Assembly (NCBI GenBank): GCA_025766275.1
Contig: JAFKAC010000042.1
Coordinates: 248,001 to 312,000, forward strand
Direction: 5' to 3'
Origin: Lactarius indigo
Lineage: Eukaryota > Basidiomycota > Agaricomycetes > Russulales > Russulaceae
Length of the DNA: 64,000 bases
Part shown: one piece after another, positions 1 to 11,974 of the stretch
Numbering within the stretch: the first letter of the stretch is position 1
Layout: each line of letters starts with the position of its first letter
Notes under the pieces: model-generated
The model's input: the letters and a program-made list of their open reading frames with translations, nothing else
The model's database searches: none
Told to the model about the DNA's origin: nothing
Position numbers and translations under genes: made by a program

Positions 1-1573
1 AGATGAAAAACGAGTGCTCCTGGACACAAAATTTTTCTCGGTTAATGCAGTACAAAGAACTGCAGTTAACATCCACAGCGACAATACCCTTCGACAACGC
101 ATCTGAGACACACACACCTATGACAAGGAAGTCAGCACAGCCCTAGAAACCCTCTTGAAGAATGGCCCCCGTTCCTTAACCAAGGGGCTAGAAGAGTGGA
201 ACTTAGAAGATGGAGTCATCTTATTCTGAGGACAAATCTATGTACCCAAAGACGACAACTTACGAAGAGACATCATAACTCAGTATCATGACCACATCGC
301 CACGGGACATCCAGGGCGATGGAAAACTTACGAACTCCTTTCCCGAGACTTTTGGTGGCCAGGGATGTCGACGTTTGTCAAAGAATACATCAATGGATGT
401 GCCACCTGCCAATCCACGAAAATCAAACCACGAACCCAAGTACCTCTGCAACCCAATGCTATTCCTGAAGAAATCTGGGGAACCATTACAATGGACTTCA
501 TCACCGACCTCCCCTCCTCCCACAACTACGACTCGTTGTTCATAGTCGTTGACCGACTCAGTAAAGCAGTAGTCATTTCCCCATGTAACAAGACCATCAC
601 AGCAGACGAAACTGCTCGACTTTACCTGGAAAACGTCTGGAGACGTACTGGCCTACCCCGACAAGTTATTTCCGACAGAGGCCCTCAATTTGCATCGAAA
701 GTAATGCAAGAAATCTGGAATAAATTAGGAGTCAAATCTACCCTATCCACAGCTTTCCATCTGCAAACAGATGGAGAAACCGAACGCGTAAATCAAGAAC
801 TTGAACAGTACCTCCATGTCTTCTGTAACTTCCAACAAGACAACTGGGTAGACCTAATTCCGTTCATGGAATTCATGCACAATGCACGTCAGCACAGTGC
901 AACTCACAAGTCACCCTTTGAAGTGTGGTATGGGTACAATCCAGAGTTCATTCCCCCCATCCACTTCAATAGTAAGATACCCGCAGCCGAACAAAGACTA
1001 GACGCGTTGAACTGAATCTGCTCCGAAGTCACTGCAGCCCTCAAAGTCGCTGCAGAAGTAATGAGAAATTCCAAGTCAACCACAATCTCTCACAAGTTCA
1101 ACAAAGGCGATCTAGTCTGGCTGGAAGGGACTAATATCCACACTACCCACCCTAAAGCCAAACTTGCCCCCCGACGTCATGGTCCTTTTAAAGTCCTATC
1201 TTCCTGGGGAGTCAACTGCAAACTCCAACTCCCAAAGACATGGCGAATCCACCTGGTCTTCCATAATTCCCTGATCTCCCCGTACAAAGAAAACACCACG
1301 CACGGCCCTAACTTCACCCGACCACCCCCCGAAATTGTCCAAGGGGAAGACGAACACTATGAAGTCAAAAGGGTCCTGCAGTCAAAAGTATCGCCCAACA
1401 AGAAAGGCGTACTTTACTTGATCAAATAGAAGGGGTATCCCGACTCTGAGAATTCCTGGCTCCCTGCCTCCCAAATGACCCACGCCCAAGATCTTGTCCA
1501 ACGTTTCCACAAGGACAACCCCTCCGCCCCTCGACCAAAGACCATTAGTGCTCGTGGAATAGCACGACGCTAA
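1..1573 (+). pseudogene. Decayed pol of element A (integrase and chromodomain)
   Basis: The sequence shows the integrase zinc-binding region (H..H then C-X2-C, about 290-420), the DDE core with Asp in MDFITDLP, Asp in SDRGPQF and the catalytic Glu in DGETERVN, and the C-terminal chromodomain (about 1350-1510). Compared with the open pol of D, four codons became stops: Arg CGA to TGA near 103, 227 and 1014, and Trp TGG to TAG near 1428. All are C:G to T:A transitions, so the protein cannot be made in full. The frame closes at a TAA at 1571-1573, the same end as in D. In life the enzyme would process and integrate retrotransposon cDNA, with the chromodomain steering to chromatin marks. Confidence 0.93.
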
Positions 1574-1584
1574 AAAGGGGATAC

Positions 1585-2272
1585 GGTCACGAACCTATAA
1601 CCCGGTCGTGACTCAAGGGCGCTTAAGAACCGGTCCGCGTCGGCCCGGTCTTATGTAATCACCTTCCTAAAGGGGAATTCCGAATCGGTGTTTGAATTCT
1701 GTTCTCAAACGATCACGTGATCTGTCACGTGATCAGTCACGTCTCTCAAGCCACGTGTTGTGTACACGTGTACTTATCAACAGTTGATTGTTGATCAATC
1801 AACGAAGATAATCAACCAAGTCACCACCCCTCAGGATTTCCTGCATTGACTGCGGAATCACGCCATCCTGATGCAAGATTACGCCATCAACTGCGGCACA
1901 GTCGTTCTATGTTTAAACACCTGTTGATTGGACTCTATTGTTAGATGTCTCTAGAATGTTCCTTTGCACAGTACTGCGCAGCACCCGTGGACAGGCCCTA
2001 AGCCTGCCCTAAACCTACACACAGACCACCCCCTGTAGTATATAAGCTGGTGCAATTCTACGGACAGTCCCTTAGACTGTCCACTTGTGACATCCTCCCT
2101 CTTGCCTCACAGCTCCCTCAAGTGCCCCGCTCATCACACGCCACTACCTCTCTACTGAGCCAAGAGCGCATCTTGTGTTCTTCTGTCGTCGAGCATCTCT
2201 TCTCCACACCCTCTCAGCCCCCAGTCTCTGCCTACGTCGTGACCCCCTGTCGAGTGACAGTGAGTCATCACA
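1585..2272 (+). repeat. 3' LTR of element A
   Basis: It follows the purine tract and matches the 687-bp LTRs of C, D and E over its length, with many substitutions. The first base is G instead of T of the TG..CA ends. It retains a TATATAA box (about 2039-2045), the hairpin GGACAGTC..GACTGTCC just downstream, CACGTG boxes upstream, and the GACAGTGAGT donor-like end discussed for D. Confidence 0.93.
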
Positions 2273-2311
2273 GTTAGAGCCACTTAAGTGCACAAGGGTC
2301 ACTTATCAACA
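2273..2311 (-). repeat. Remnant of a copia-type LTR terminus
   Basis: On the minus strand this short piece starts TGTTGATAAGTGACCC and resembles the first 39 bases of the LTR of copia element F (TGTTGATAAGTGGCCC). It is joined directly to the end of LTR A and to the broken gag of element Y. It is most likely a copia LTR into which element A inserted. Confidence 0.7.
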
Positions 2312-3372
2312 AGAAAGAGGAGGCTTTGTTGGTAATCGTTGCACATGATGGGGGTGTTGAGATTCATGCCCCAGTACACGTGCCATTGTGTGAGAAATGA
2401 ATCAACCTTGGTGCAGTCTCCGTCAAAGATAGTGGGAGGTTCACCGGTTAATTTCTCATGTCCATGTCCTCCTCCTCCTCCTCCTGGTGGACCTCCACCT
2501 CCACCTCCACCTCTGCCTCTGCCTCCGCCTGGGGGCCCTCCATCTGGTGGGTTGTTCGGAAGGTCTGGTGGGTTTCCTCCTCCGCCTGGTCATCAAGGGA
2601 AGTCCCCATCCAGGGGTCCTCCCCATCCTGGCGGGGGGTCAAGCAATAGTCCTCGTCTTTGTCCTCCTCCTGATGGAGGGTCGCCTTGGTCGGGTCCAAT
2701 AGCCCGAAAGATTGCGGTGTTGTCTGCGGTCATTCGGTGTCCCATTTCAGGGTTGATGGGTAGGAGATGTCATTGGGACTCTTGTCTAATTGCTTCTGTT
2801 GCTTCTCGCGCTACTTGTTCTCTTACGGTCATGATTTCTTCTGCCATCATTGTGGTTGTAGCCATCTCTGCTGCAGGTGATCGTACGTGAATGACTTCTG
2901 GCTGTTCCGAGATGTGTAGAGACTCAGCTCGTTGAATAGTGTATTGTTCGATAGGCCCAATGCTTGCCAGTCAATTTTCTTCACTCTGCTCTTCTTCTTC
3001 GGTTTCTTCACTTACTGCCTCCCCTGTGGAGTGTTCCCATATCTGGCTGTCGATTGGCCCCCAATCTGCTCTTGAATTAAGTTCGCGCGCATTGATGTTG
3101 CACTGGTACTGTCTTCCTGCTGGTCTGACAACATCCCAGCGATGGTCTATAGGATTCCACATAATCTCCGCCCAACACAGATGGTCGAAATTGAACTCAA
3201 CAGGTCTGAACCTTGTAGGTCCATTGAACTCTACAAAGTATCCAGTTTCATCTCCTCGATCTCTCCACCGAGCCGCTCCTAGGAACTGGGTTGGTACGTT
3301 ACGGTCTCCTCTTCGCTCCAGGTAGTAAGGATGAAAACTCATCCACTGTTCGCGAGTGTTGATGGTTGCCAC
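2312..3372 (-). pseudogene. Truncated gag of element Y
   Basis: The minus-strand reading starts near 3372 with a tryptophan-rich N-terminal domain of about 100 residues (motifs AEIMWNP and DHRWDVV), like the N-terminal domains ahead of gag in neighbouring gypsy elements. An acidic stretch and a Gly/Pro/Glu low-complexity linker (2450-2700) follow. In another frame comes the start of a retrotransposon gag domain (EPPTIFDGD then DSFLTQWHVYWG). The reading frame shifts at the linker, and the domain ends at the copia remnant. It would be a nucleocapsid precursor if intact. Confidence 0.75.
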
Positions 3373-3393
3373 AATGAGTTATCTTGGTCTTAA

Positions 3394-3839
3394 TGTAACG
3401 CCATCACGACGTTAGCTCGACTTGAGCGTGCAAAGGCGACCTGTTACTTAGCTAATCACGCCAAAGGCGTATGGCATGAAGGCAATTCCTAGATATTTGA
3501 AGATACTAGTGGGTTCAGACGGCACTCTATCTGATAGAGGCAAAGCTAGATGTGAAGACAAGAAGTGATGATTGAAGAAGACCAAGATGGCATATCTTGG
3601 TCTTCCACTACTACCTTAAATACAAGAAGAGCAGGCTTTCAAGTGCTGCTATGAGTCACCGTAATGTAGCGTCCAACGTATCACATAAATACCGTGATCC
3701 TAATACTACTACTACCTGTACTAGGATCGAGTCATCCTTCAACACCTAACTCCTATCATAAACCCTGAGTCCATGACTAATCTACCTTACCACTGTAGTC
3801 ACAACCGGCACGGTAAGGGTCCAAACAGAAACCGTAACA
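3394..3839 (-). repeat. 5' LTR of element Y
   Basis: 446 bp with ends TGTTACGG...CGTTACA when read on the minus strand. It contains the inverted repeat GAAGACCAAGAT..ATCTTGGTCTTC (about 3576-3607), also found in the solo LTRs at 23510 and 26162, so these belong to related families. Confidence 0.8.
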
Positions 3840-4690
3840 ATTTGGGTTCATTCCTTGGTAGAGAGAGAAGGCGTTGAGGAATGCTCGGCTGGTTTCACGA
3901 TCTTCAGTAAATTCTGGAGGAGGGTTTCCCCCGAGGTGTCCATTTGGCATTCTGCCAATGGCTGCACCCCCAGCGCCTGCTCCGCCTCCAGGCGCACTGC
4001 CTCCGCCTCCAGGCGCACCACCTCTGCCTCCAGGTGCACCGCCTCCACCTCCAGGTGCACCGCCTCCACCTCCAGGCACACCGCCTCCACCTCCAGGCGC
4101 ACCGCCTCCATGATGGCCTCCTGTGCTTCCCGCAGGGCCTCCTCCACCTGTCGGCAGACTTCCTCCCAGAGGATGTCCTCCACTACCTGCAGGATTCGCT
4201 GACAAGGTTCCTGCGAGTTGGGAACTTCCTGTGGGTTGGGTGGTGGTGAGGGTAGTGGAGAGTTGGGTTGAGGACATATTGGCATATGATGTGAAGTCGA
4301 CTGGTCTTTGGATGGTGGGAGTAAGAGTGGGGTTATTCTCTGATTCGGAGTCTGGTTCTGATGCAGGTTCTTCGACATCTGAGTCGGCATCGATGGCTTG
4401 GATATGCCCTTTTCCTGGTCCTAGTCCAAGGTGGGCAGGGACTGGTTTATATGAGTACCAGGAACGTTTGGAATCGGAGTAGGCGATGTAGGCCCAAATA
4501 TGCTGATCTTCGATGTATTCGATCGGCTTGTAGGAGAGTTTGTCAGGATCGTAGATGTAATATCCTTTGTCGTGCAGGGTGTTCCTCCAAAGAGCAGTTC
4601 CTTTGATGGAGGATCAGAGGTCGTCGTGTGGGTGTCGTTCCAGGTATTCCCGGACAAACTGAGTCCGGCTTCAGCTGGTGAGAGCCACAA
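3840..4690 (-). pseudogene. Truncated gag of element X
   Basis: Minus strand. A tryptophan/tyrosine-rich N-terminal domain (motifs KGYYIYDPDKLSYKP and IWAYIAYSD) runs from about 4690 to 4430 with in-frame stops. A long Gly-Gly-Gly-Ala-Pro tandem linker (about 3960-4200) follows, then the gag domain start (NPPPEFTEDRETSRAFLNAF) up to NPN where the Y LTR begins. The linker reads as a collagen-like glycine repeat in one frame and as a Glu/Val repeat in another; only the frame that joins the gag motif is likely real. Confidence 0.75.
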
Positions 4691-4716
4691 TGTGCAGTTG
4701 AGAGACTAGACTTAAT

Positions 4717-5296
4717 GTTACGCCACTACAGGGGCGTAAGGTACGACCTGTACCAAGTCAGTTGGGTCACAGTAGCGCAAGCTCAAAGGCTCGGCTTCAG
4801 TAGAATGGTGCACAAGGGTCACAAGGACGTTAGTCACTTGGACCGTAGTGGAAGGCTAAGACTCGAAGGTCTAGCAGAGGTGATAGATTCTTGAGACAAG
4901 AAGAGCGCAAAGGTGTCCGTGGTAGACGAGTGTAGTATTACACAAGGAGTCTAGTCTACTGTACAAGCTAGGTATGACCAGGATTAAATAGAGGTTACAC
5001 TGTATGGCGACTACAAACAGATGGCACCATCGCTTGGTTAAGGAATAAAGGGATAGGCATAAAGGGAACAAGGCATAGATATATTGAGAATAAGGGCGAA
5101 TCACACAGGGTCGTGTGTGATTGGGAACGGATTGGAAACTAGCACATGTCGAACTTTATCAGAAGGGAACATTGATGAGTAAGGCACGCGATAGGAACTG
5201 GGTAATTGTAAGGTCTGCGTAATCATACAGGGCTCGTATAGTATAGGGAAAGGAATAGTGACATGGAAACAAATGAGTCCAAGGAAAATCGTAACA
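4717..5296 (-). repeat. 5' LTR of element X
   Basis: 580 bp, TGTTACG..CGTAACA. A partial copy in the opposite orientation lies at 37273-37651 inside the hAT relic, sharing the 3' end and much of the central part. Confidence 0.85.
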
Positions 5297-8200
5297 AGTT
5301 AACTCCCCAGGAAGATAGGACTTTGAAAGGGCCATGGCGCCAGGGGGCGAGTTTAGCTTTGGGGTGGGTAGTGTGGATATTGGTCCCTTCCAGCCAGACT
5401 AGATCGCCTTTGTTGAACTTGTGAGGGGTCGTGATTGACTTGGAATTTCTCATTACTTCTGCAGCGACTTTGAGGGCTGCAGTGACTTCAGAGCAGATTC
5501 AGTTCAACGCGTCTAGTCTTTCTTCGGCCGTGGGTATCTTGCTATTGAAGTGGATGGGGGGAATGAACTCTGGATTGTACCCATACCACACTTCAAAGGG
5601 TGACTTGTGAGTTGCACTGTGCTGACGTGCATTGTGCGTGAATTCCATGAACGGAATTAGGTCTACCCAGTTGTCTTGTTGGAAGTTACAGAAGACATGG
5701 AGGTACTGTTCAAGTTCTTGATTTATGCGCTCGGTTTCTCCATCTGTTTGTGGATGAAAAGCCATGGATAAGGTGGATTTAACTCCTAATTTGTTCCAGA
5801 TTTCTTGCATTACTTTTGATGCAAACTGAGGGCCTCTGTCGGAAATAACTTGTCGGGGTAGGCCAGTACGTCTCCAGACATTTTCCAGGTAGAGTTGAGC
5901 AGTTTCATCTGCTGTGATGGTCTTGCTACATGGGGAAATGACTACTGCCTTGCTGAGTCGGTCAACAACTACGAACAACGAGTCATAGTTGTGGGAAGAG
6001 GGGAGGTCGGTGATAAAATCCATGGTAATGGTTCCCCAGATTTCTTCAGGAATAGCATTGGGTTGCAGAGGTACTTGGGTTCGTGGTTTGATTTTCGTGG
6101 ATTGGCAGGTGGCACATCCATTGACGTATTCTTTGACAAACGTCGACATCCCTGGCCACCAAAAGTCTCGGGAAAGGAGTTCATAGGTTTTCCATCGTCC
6201 TGGGTGTCCTGTGGCGATGTGGTTGTGATACTGAGTTATGATGTCTCTTCGTAAGTTGTCATCTTTGGGTACATAGATTTGTCCTCAGAATAAGATGACT
6301 CCATCTTCTAAGTTCCACTCTTCTAGCCCCTTGGTTAAGGAACGGGGGCCATTCTTCAAGAGGGTTTCTAGGGCTGTGCTGACTTCCTTGTCGTAGGTGT
6401 GTGTGTCTCAGATGCGTTGTCGAAGAGTATTATTGCTGTGAATGGTAACTGCAGTTCTTTGTACTGCATTGACCGAGAAAAATTTTGTATCCAGGAGCAC
6501 TTGCTTTTCATCTTCATCCGCTATCCCCTTTTTATGATCTGGACGCCAGGACAGTGCATCAGACTTGTTCTGAACTCCAGGCTTGTGGATGATGATGAAC
6601 TGGAAACAAGAGAGGAAAAGCGGCCACTGCGCTTGTCGACAGGAAAGTTTCTGCTTCGTCATGAAGTAGGCCAGGTTGTTATGGTCGGACCAGATTTTGG
6701 TGGAATCACTACGTCCCTCGAGGTAGTGTCGGAAGGCATGAAGGGCATGAATAATGGCCAAAAGTTCCTTATCGCAAATCTCGTAATGTCGTTCAGCGGG
6801 AAGGAGAGATTTCGAGAGAAAGGCAACAGGGTGCCATTGGTGTAGAGCATCAGGTTGTTCAAGGACTGCACCCGTGGCGAAGTCGCTGGCATCGGTGATA
6901 AGTCGGAAGGGCCTGGAATGGTCAGGAAGGGCCAGGACAGGAGCTTCCGTGAAGCATTTGATCAGGGTGCAGAAAGCGCTTTCCGCCGGGGTGCCCCAAG
7001 AAAAAGGTACGTCTTTCTTGGTTAGATCGAAGAGTGGTCGGGCGATGGTGGAATAGTCTTTGATAAATCGTCGGTAGAAGTTACAGAAGCCTAGGAAGGC
7101 TTGGACCTGCTTGACTGTATGCGGGGTGGGCCACTTGGTAATCCCAGCAACTTTTGCGGGATCCATGGAAACTTGGCCATTGGAAATAATGATGCCAAGG
7201 TATTCAACAGAGGTTTGTGCAAACACGCACTTCTCGGGTTTCAGATAGAGGTCGTGACGTTCCAGCTGTTGGAGCACGTCGTGTGTCAACACTGTGAGAG
7301 AGGAAATATCTTCCGTGAAGATCAGGATGTCGTCCAGGTAGACTACTACATGTCCACCATCGATCAGAGACTCGAAAACTTGGTTCATGAATGTTTGGAA
7401 CGTTGCTGGGGCATTGCAGAGACCGAATGTCATTATGGTCAGCTCGAAAAGTCCTAAGGAGGTTTTGAAGGCTGCTTTGCACTCATTGCCTTCTTGGATA
7501 CGGATATTGTTGTACCCCCAACGAATATCTAACTTGGTAAAGTAACGCACATTGTGAAGTTTGTCGATTAACTCGGGAATGAGGGGTAGAGGTGCCGCGT
7601 TCTTGATCATAATGTCATTCAGGGCCCGGTAGTCTTGTACTGGTCGGAGTTTTCCATCCTTTTTGTCTACAAAGAAGAAAGGGGAGGCCATGGGGGACTT
7701 GGATGGTCGGATGTAACCTTTTTGCAGGTGCTCAGAAATGTACTCCTTGAGTGCGTCAGCCTCTTTAGGCGTGAGTTGGTAGATGCCACAGTTCTTCATA
7801 GTGGCTTCAGGTTTTAGATCAATCGCATGATCCCAGGGTTGATGTTCAGGTAAACGGTGAGAGGCATTCTCACTAAAAACTCGGGTGTATCGTTGGAAAT
7901 GACTCAGGATGTGCTTGGAGGAAGGTTTAGGTGTGGTCTTCGCAGCTATCTTGGTACTTGTAGTGATTTTGGCTCAGATTGCAAGGTGATTGTACTTGCA
8001 GAAACTGTGACTCCACAGCCAGGGTTCGTAGGCTTCTTGGGTGAACGCGCGTTCAACAGGTTCTATCTCTTTGATAGTTGGGAGGCAAGCTCTTGTTGCA
8101 TCTTCAGGTCCTAGCTCTAGGATGTTTATTGTAGTATTCCTCGTTTGAGGGACTTGGGAAGAAATAACAACACTTGTTGTTGACAGGGTACAGGTTTTCG

Positions 8201-8716
8201 GGCATCTTGTAAATGCTATCTTGGGTTGATGCCAATCGATTTCCGGGTTATGTGCTCGGAGCCAATCCATTCCTAGGATTATATCGTGCTCCCCAAGGGT
8301 GGTGGTGTATAGCTCTACCGTTTCGTCATGATAAGCGTCTTCCACTGTTCTGATCCATAATCTCTGGATCGTGGTGTACTTGACTGAACCCATCTTATTG
8401 GGTGACCCATCCACATTTCTAACTGGTAAAGGTCGGATTAGTGTTCTCATTGTGAGCCCATTTGCACACGCAAACCCATCATCCACGATGATGCCCTCTG
8501 CGCCGCTGTCCAACAGGGCGCGGGCACTGATTTCTCTTCCAGACTTCTTTCCTACTAGTGTCACCTTGAGAACGATTGAAGGAGCTCTCCTATTCCGAAT
8601 CGTCTCTACAGGTACAGGCTCGGCTCCAAGTGTCTCTAGTAGGGAAAGGCCATATACAACGCTACTGGAACGAATACTTCCAATCGACAGTGCTGCGATG
8701 GAAGAGCCTAAAAATC
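5297..8716 (-). pseudogene. Decayed pol of element C
   Basis: Minus strand. Protease with LLDSGAEG (about 8500), reverse transcriptase with YLDD (about 7340), RNase H (about 6560-6900) and integrase with DGETERIN, that is with the catalytic Glu intact (about 5730). It ends at WGVN where the X LTR starts, so the chromodomain is missing. Stops include CGA to TGA at about 6410 (RQRI*), at about 6286 and at about 5499. The first three stops and an Arg to Cys change beside the third are also present in element A, but not in D or E. Confidence 0.92.
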
Positions 8717-10312
8717 CTCATTAATAGGCACCAAACGCGGACGCGCATCTGGGTTGTAAGGTAGTATCTCTCGATACATCGCCCCTATACTCGTGGGGTG
8801 GTCAGCAGGTACTTCCTCCTGACTGTCTTCGTCAACAAAGGCACCTTGTGCCCTAACGTTGTTGTCAGATTGGCCTCTTTTGGCCTTCATTGCCATTGTC
8901 TTTGCTAGGCATTCCTTGAGGATGTGGCCTGGCTTGCCACAGTAGAGACAGAGTTTGTTCTTGAATCGGTGGTCACGCTCTTCCTTTGTGAGCCTTCCAC
9001 GGGATTTACTCGGATGGGATGAAGAAGCATTGACGTTAATGCTGTCATCTTCCATCAGGACCGCTTGGCCTGAAGCAGATTTCTGGGGCTTGTTGTACTG
9101 GTTGATAGCGTGACCTGCGTAGACTCAATAGACGCGGTCGAATTCTCTTGCTTTCTCTACAAGATCGTTGAAGGTAGTGGGCAAGGGAGATACGCCAAGC
9201 AACTTCATGTTCAAGGCAGTCGGAATTGCTTGTCGGAAGGCATACATCTTTGTTTGCTCATTGGCACCACTTCGTTGGGCATGGGTGGACCATTCTTGGA
9301 ACCACTTGTTGGACGGACGAGTGCCCATTTTCATGGTGTACATCTTGTTCGTGGCTTCCATAGCTGTGTGGGCGGGGACAAAGTGTTTGTTAAAGTCGGA
9401 TTTGAATGTTGCCCACGTTCCAAAGGAAATGGCGGCTCCGCCGGTCGGGTTTAAGGCTTTCTTCTGCCTATCCTGGGCCCACTCGCCTGCAGAGGTGCCC
9501 ACCTTAAAATAGGTAAGGGCCATGGAAATCTTCTTGTCCTCGGTGTCGAAGATGGAACTGTTTAGGTGGAAATAATTTGCCAAATTATTCCAGAAAGCTT
9601 CTGCTTTATCAAGCTTTCCGTCGAAGGGTTCAGGTGCTGCTCCAAGGATCTTTGCGGGAGCAGGTGCTGCCATGGTTGAACTCGGAGGGGGAGCAGATGC
9701 AGGGGGTACGGAGGTTCTTGGGGAAACTGTTACACTAACAGTGACAGGTGGCGATGGGAGTCGAGGAGGGGGAGTTGGAAATGGGAAGCGACTTGGACCA
9801 GGGGTACTTGGGGAAACTCAAGGGGAAGATGGTCGGGAGGTTACTTGGGAAAGTAAGCCGGAAAGAGTCTTAGTGGTACTTTCTAAGATCTGGGAAACTT
9901 CAGCTACGTCGCTGTCAGAGTCAGGGGATTTGTCTTTAGTCGGGGTTGCGAACTCTTTGCTCTCAGGTGGCTCTTCTGAGTCAGAAAATCAAACCTTTTG
10001 ATTGTTGTTGTACATCCAAAGCTCTTTGACGAAATTCCAGCGGACTACTTTTCCGTGATAGGTGCCGTGTAATGTGTCGTAATCAAGGTCCTCAACCTTT
10101 TCAATGTCAGGGTAAGTTTTCTTGAGATCTTCAAATAATATGTGTTCTTGGGTTTCAACCTTTGTCCAGGGATGTTTTCCAGTGGGACTAGTGATGTCCT
10201 GTCCTTCCCACTGAGCGTGATAAAGGTTGTCGTCGTCGGAGAAAAAGGCGCTATGGAAATATAGAGGGATGCAGGCTTTCTCTTGTTCCGTAAGAGGTCG
10301 TTGCGTGCTCAT
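8708..10312 (-). pseudogene. Decayed gag of element C
   Basis: Starts with ATG at 10310-10312, in an ATGA overlap with the ORF3 stop as in D. An N-terminal Trp-rich domain, a Pro/Ser linker, the gag domain (about 9125-9673) and one CCHC knuckle (CLYCGKPGHILKEC, about 8930) follow in order. Stops split it, for example near 9122 and 9988. It ends with the same TTT-TAG in a T run as D, with pol in the -1 frame. Confidence 0.9.
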
Positions 10313-10901
10313 TCACTTCTTCTGGTGAGATGGGTGACAGTCCAACTGTCCAAGTTCCAGGGGTAGTAGACTTTGTACACGGGGAGGAGGATAGCTCTAT
10401 CTGGACGATGGGGTCTTTGTGAACGGCAGATCCAATGGTATTCTTCCCAAATACCAAAGTGGGTCAGGGTTGTCTTACTTCTCCACAAGAAGTCTTGGAA
10501 ATACAAGGGGCTCGTCGAAACCTCGCTTATGCACGTAAGCGGCTGGGAAAAGTACAGGGTTTCAAGATTGTGCCGGTTTTGGTACAACAGAGAACAGTGT
10601 CTTCTGAACACGTCGAGTTCTCGGGGGGTTCAGGTTGGTAGGCTCTTGGTTACTAGGATAGCCCCCGGGAGATGACAATGGATTTCTTGGGGTTGGGTCT
10701 CAAGATACTGAGCTTCGTCGCTGCTCGTGGAATGCTGCCTTGCAGTCGGAGTTGCTTGGATACTGGGGTACACTGGTTCACTCGGACTGGCTTGGTTAAT
10801 ACTCGGAAGGGGAATCTGGGTGTTGGTAGCTCGACGAGCTCTGGGGGCCCTTCTTGGGGTAACAGGGGTACTAGGGGTAGAGGCTATGGGCCGATCGTCC
10901 A
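10309..10901 (-). pseudogene. ORF3 of element C (decayed copy of D ORF3)
   Basis: Colinear with D ORF3 from the AAG|TG acceptor (G at 10902) to the overlap with gag, with stops from substitutions. The acceptor context and the following Asp-Asp-Arg-Pro start are preserved. No function recognised. Confidence 0.8.
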
Positions 10902-11040
10902 CTTGGAAGCGACGATGAGTTCTTCTTTGGGTGACATGTGAGGATGCCAGGTTAATTGCCCAATGAATTGGATCCAGGGTTTGACTCGGAAAATTGTCAA
11001 ATTTTACACTCGTAAAATTTATCTCGACAATCTATACTAT

Positions 11041-11974
11041 CTAGTCCTTTTCTCTATAAGGTAGATAGTTAACTCCAGGGGACCACAACACTACGTTGGG
11101 GGGTGTCGGGGGGGTGTTGGGATGATAACTGCAGGTGCAGACTTCTTGAGAGCACCAACAGGGGCCTGAGGTCAGAGTTGGTCCCCAACCGTCGTTAGGA
11201 CTAGGCGGCTGGTTAGTATCTCCATTATGCAGGGAGACGTCGGAGTCTGAAGATTCATCTTCAGTTTCAGGGGAACTAGGGGGAAGCCGATCTGTAATTC
11301 GGCGGAGCAGGGGCGGAGTCTGGAAAGTTTCTCTAGCGTTGAGAATCGAAACTAACTCTGAGTCGTCAGAGGTAGAAGGGGGGTAGTGCCAGATACTCGG
11401 GTTGACAAGGTTCCAGTCAGGGTTGGACAGGGTAGTTTCCCACACAGAGGTGGCGAAGGAATAAGTGAACTCCAAACTATCGGAGATGACTAGACGGGGG
11501 GCGGAGTCAGGATGAATGACCACTCAGAGTTCTTGAAAGGAAATCTGTATTTCCTGGTATGTGAGGCAGAGTTGGTCAACGAAGTGAAGAGAGAAACCAT
11601 CTTCTAGTTGCCAAATGTAGTGGTCTCAATGAGGGGGAATGTGGACAAACCAAAGATAGTCGCTCTTGGCCCACACTAGGAGTTGGTCTGTTGGATGGTT
11701 GGTGGCAGAGACAGAGTTGGAAAGGTGCCAATAAAGGAGTTGCTTGTTGGCAGCCTTGACGACTTCAGAAAGATTGTCAATAAACTCATGGTAAACCCTT
11801 TCAGGGATGACTTCTCCAAAGTCAAAGAGATCGATAAGGGTTCATAAGGCAGTGGGGGGTTCTGTCCAACAGTCAAGATGGGGGTTATCGATGAGGTCGT
11901 AAGTGGAAGTGACGGGGTAGTAGTGGTCAAGTTGCCGCTGCCTGTGGGACTTGAAGTTAACTCGGGCTCGTGTG
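11041..11974 (-). pseudogene. ORF2 of element C, 3' part
   Basis: Colinear with D ORF2 but broken by several stops. Element D is inserted after the codons near the N-terminus; the first about 17 codons are at 21796-21850 beyond D. Several ATGs in this stretch (for example near 11223, 11252, 11591) correspond to ACG in D. Confidence 0.85.

Larger units (their letters stand above)
1..2272 (+). mobile_element. Ty3/gypsy chromodomain element A, 3' part
   Basis: Right-hand part of a gypsy retrotransposon reading on the plus strand. The 5' part lies left of the window. It holds the end of RNase H, integrase, chromodomain, a purine-rich tract (1575-1580) and the 3' LTR. It belongs to the same family as C, D and E below but is decayed by C-to-T type changes. 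Confidence 0.93.
2312..3839 (-). mobile_element. Gypsy element Y, 5' LTR and gag start only
   Basis: This is the minus-strand 5' end of a different gypsy family: 5' LTR at 3394-3839, then leader and gag. It is cut off at 2312 by the copia LTR remnant. It is inserted in the gag of element X, because the X gag reading stops at 3840 exactly where the LTR begins (TGTTACGG on the minus strand). Confidence 0.8.
3840..5296 (-). mobile_element. Gypsy element X, 5' LTR and partial gag
   Basis: Minus-strand 5' portion of another gypsy element: LTR 4717-5296, short leader, then gag until cut by element Y at 3840. On its right it abuts pol of element C in mid-codon region, so X inserted into, or is joined to, C. 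Confidence 0.8.

Noticed and set aside
2339..2890. Proline-rich plus-strand frame
   Set aside because: It is the antisense of the low-complexity linker of the Y gag.
3855..4250. Collagen-like or Glu/Val repeat protein
   Set aside because: A tandem low-complexity linker of X gag read in several frames; only the gag-joined frame is credible.
1..8716. A and C as two arms of one inverted duplication
   Set aside because: Other elements lie between them and C ends where A continues; shared stops can be explained by common descent. Not decided without the sequence left of the window.
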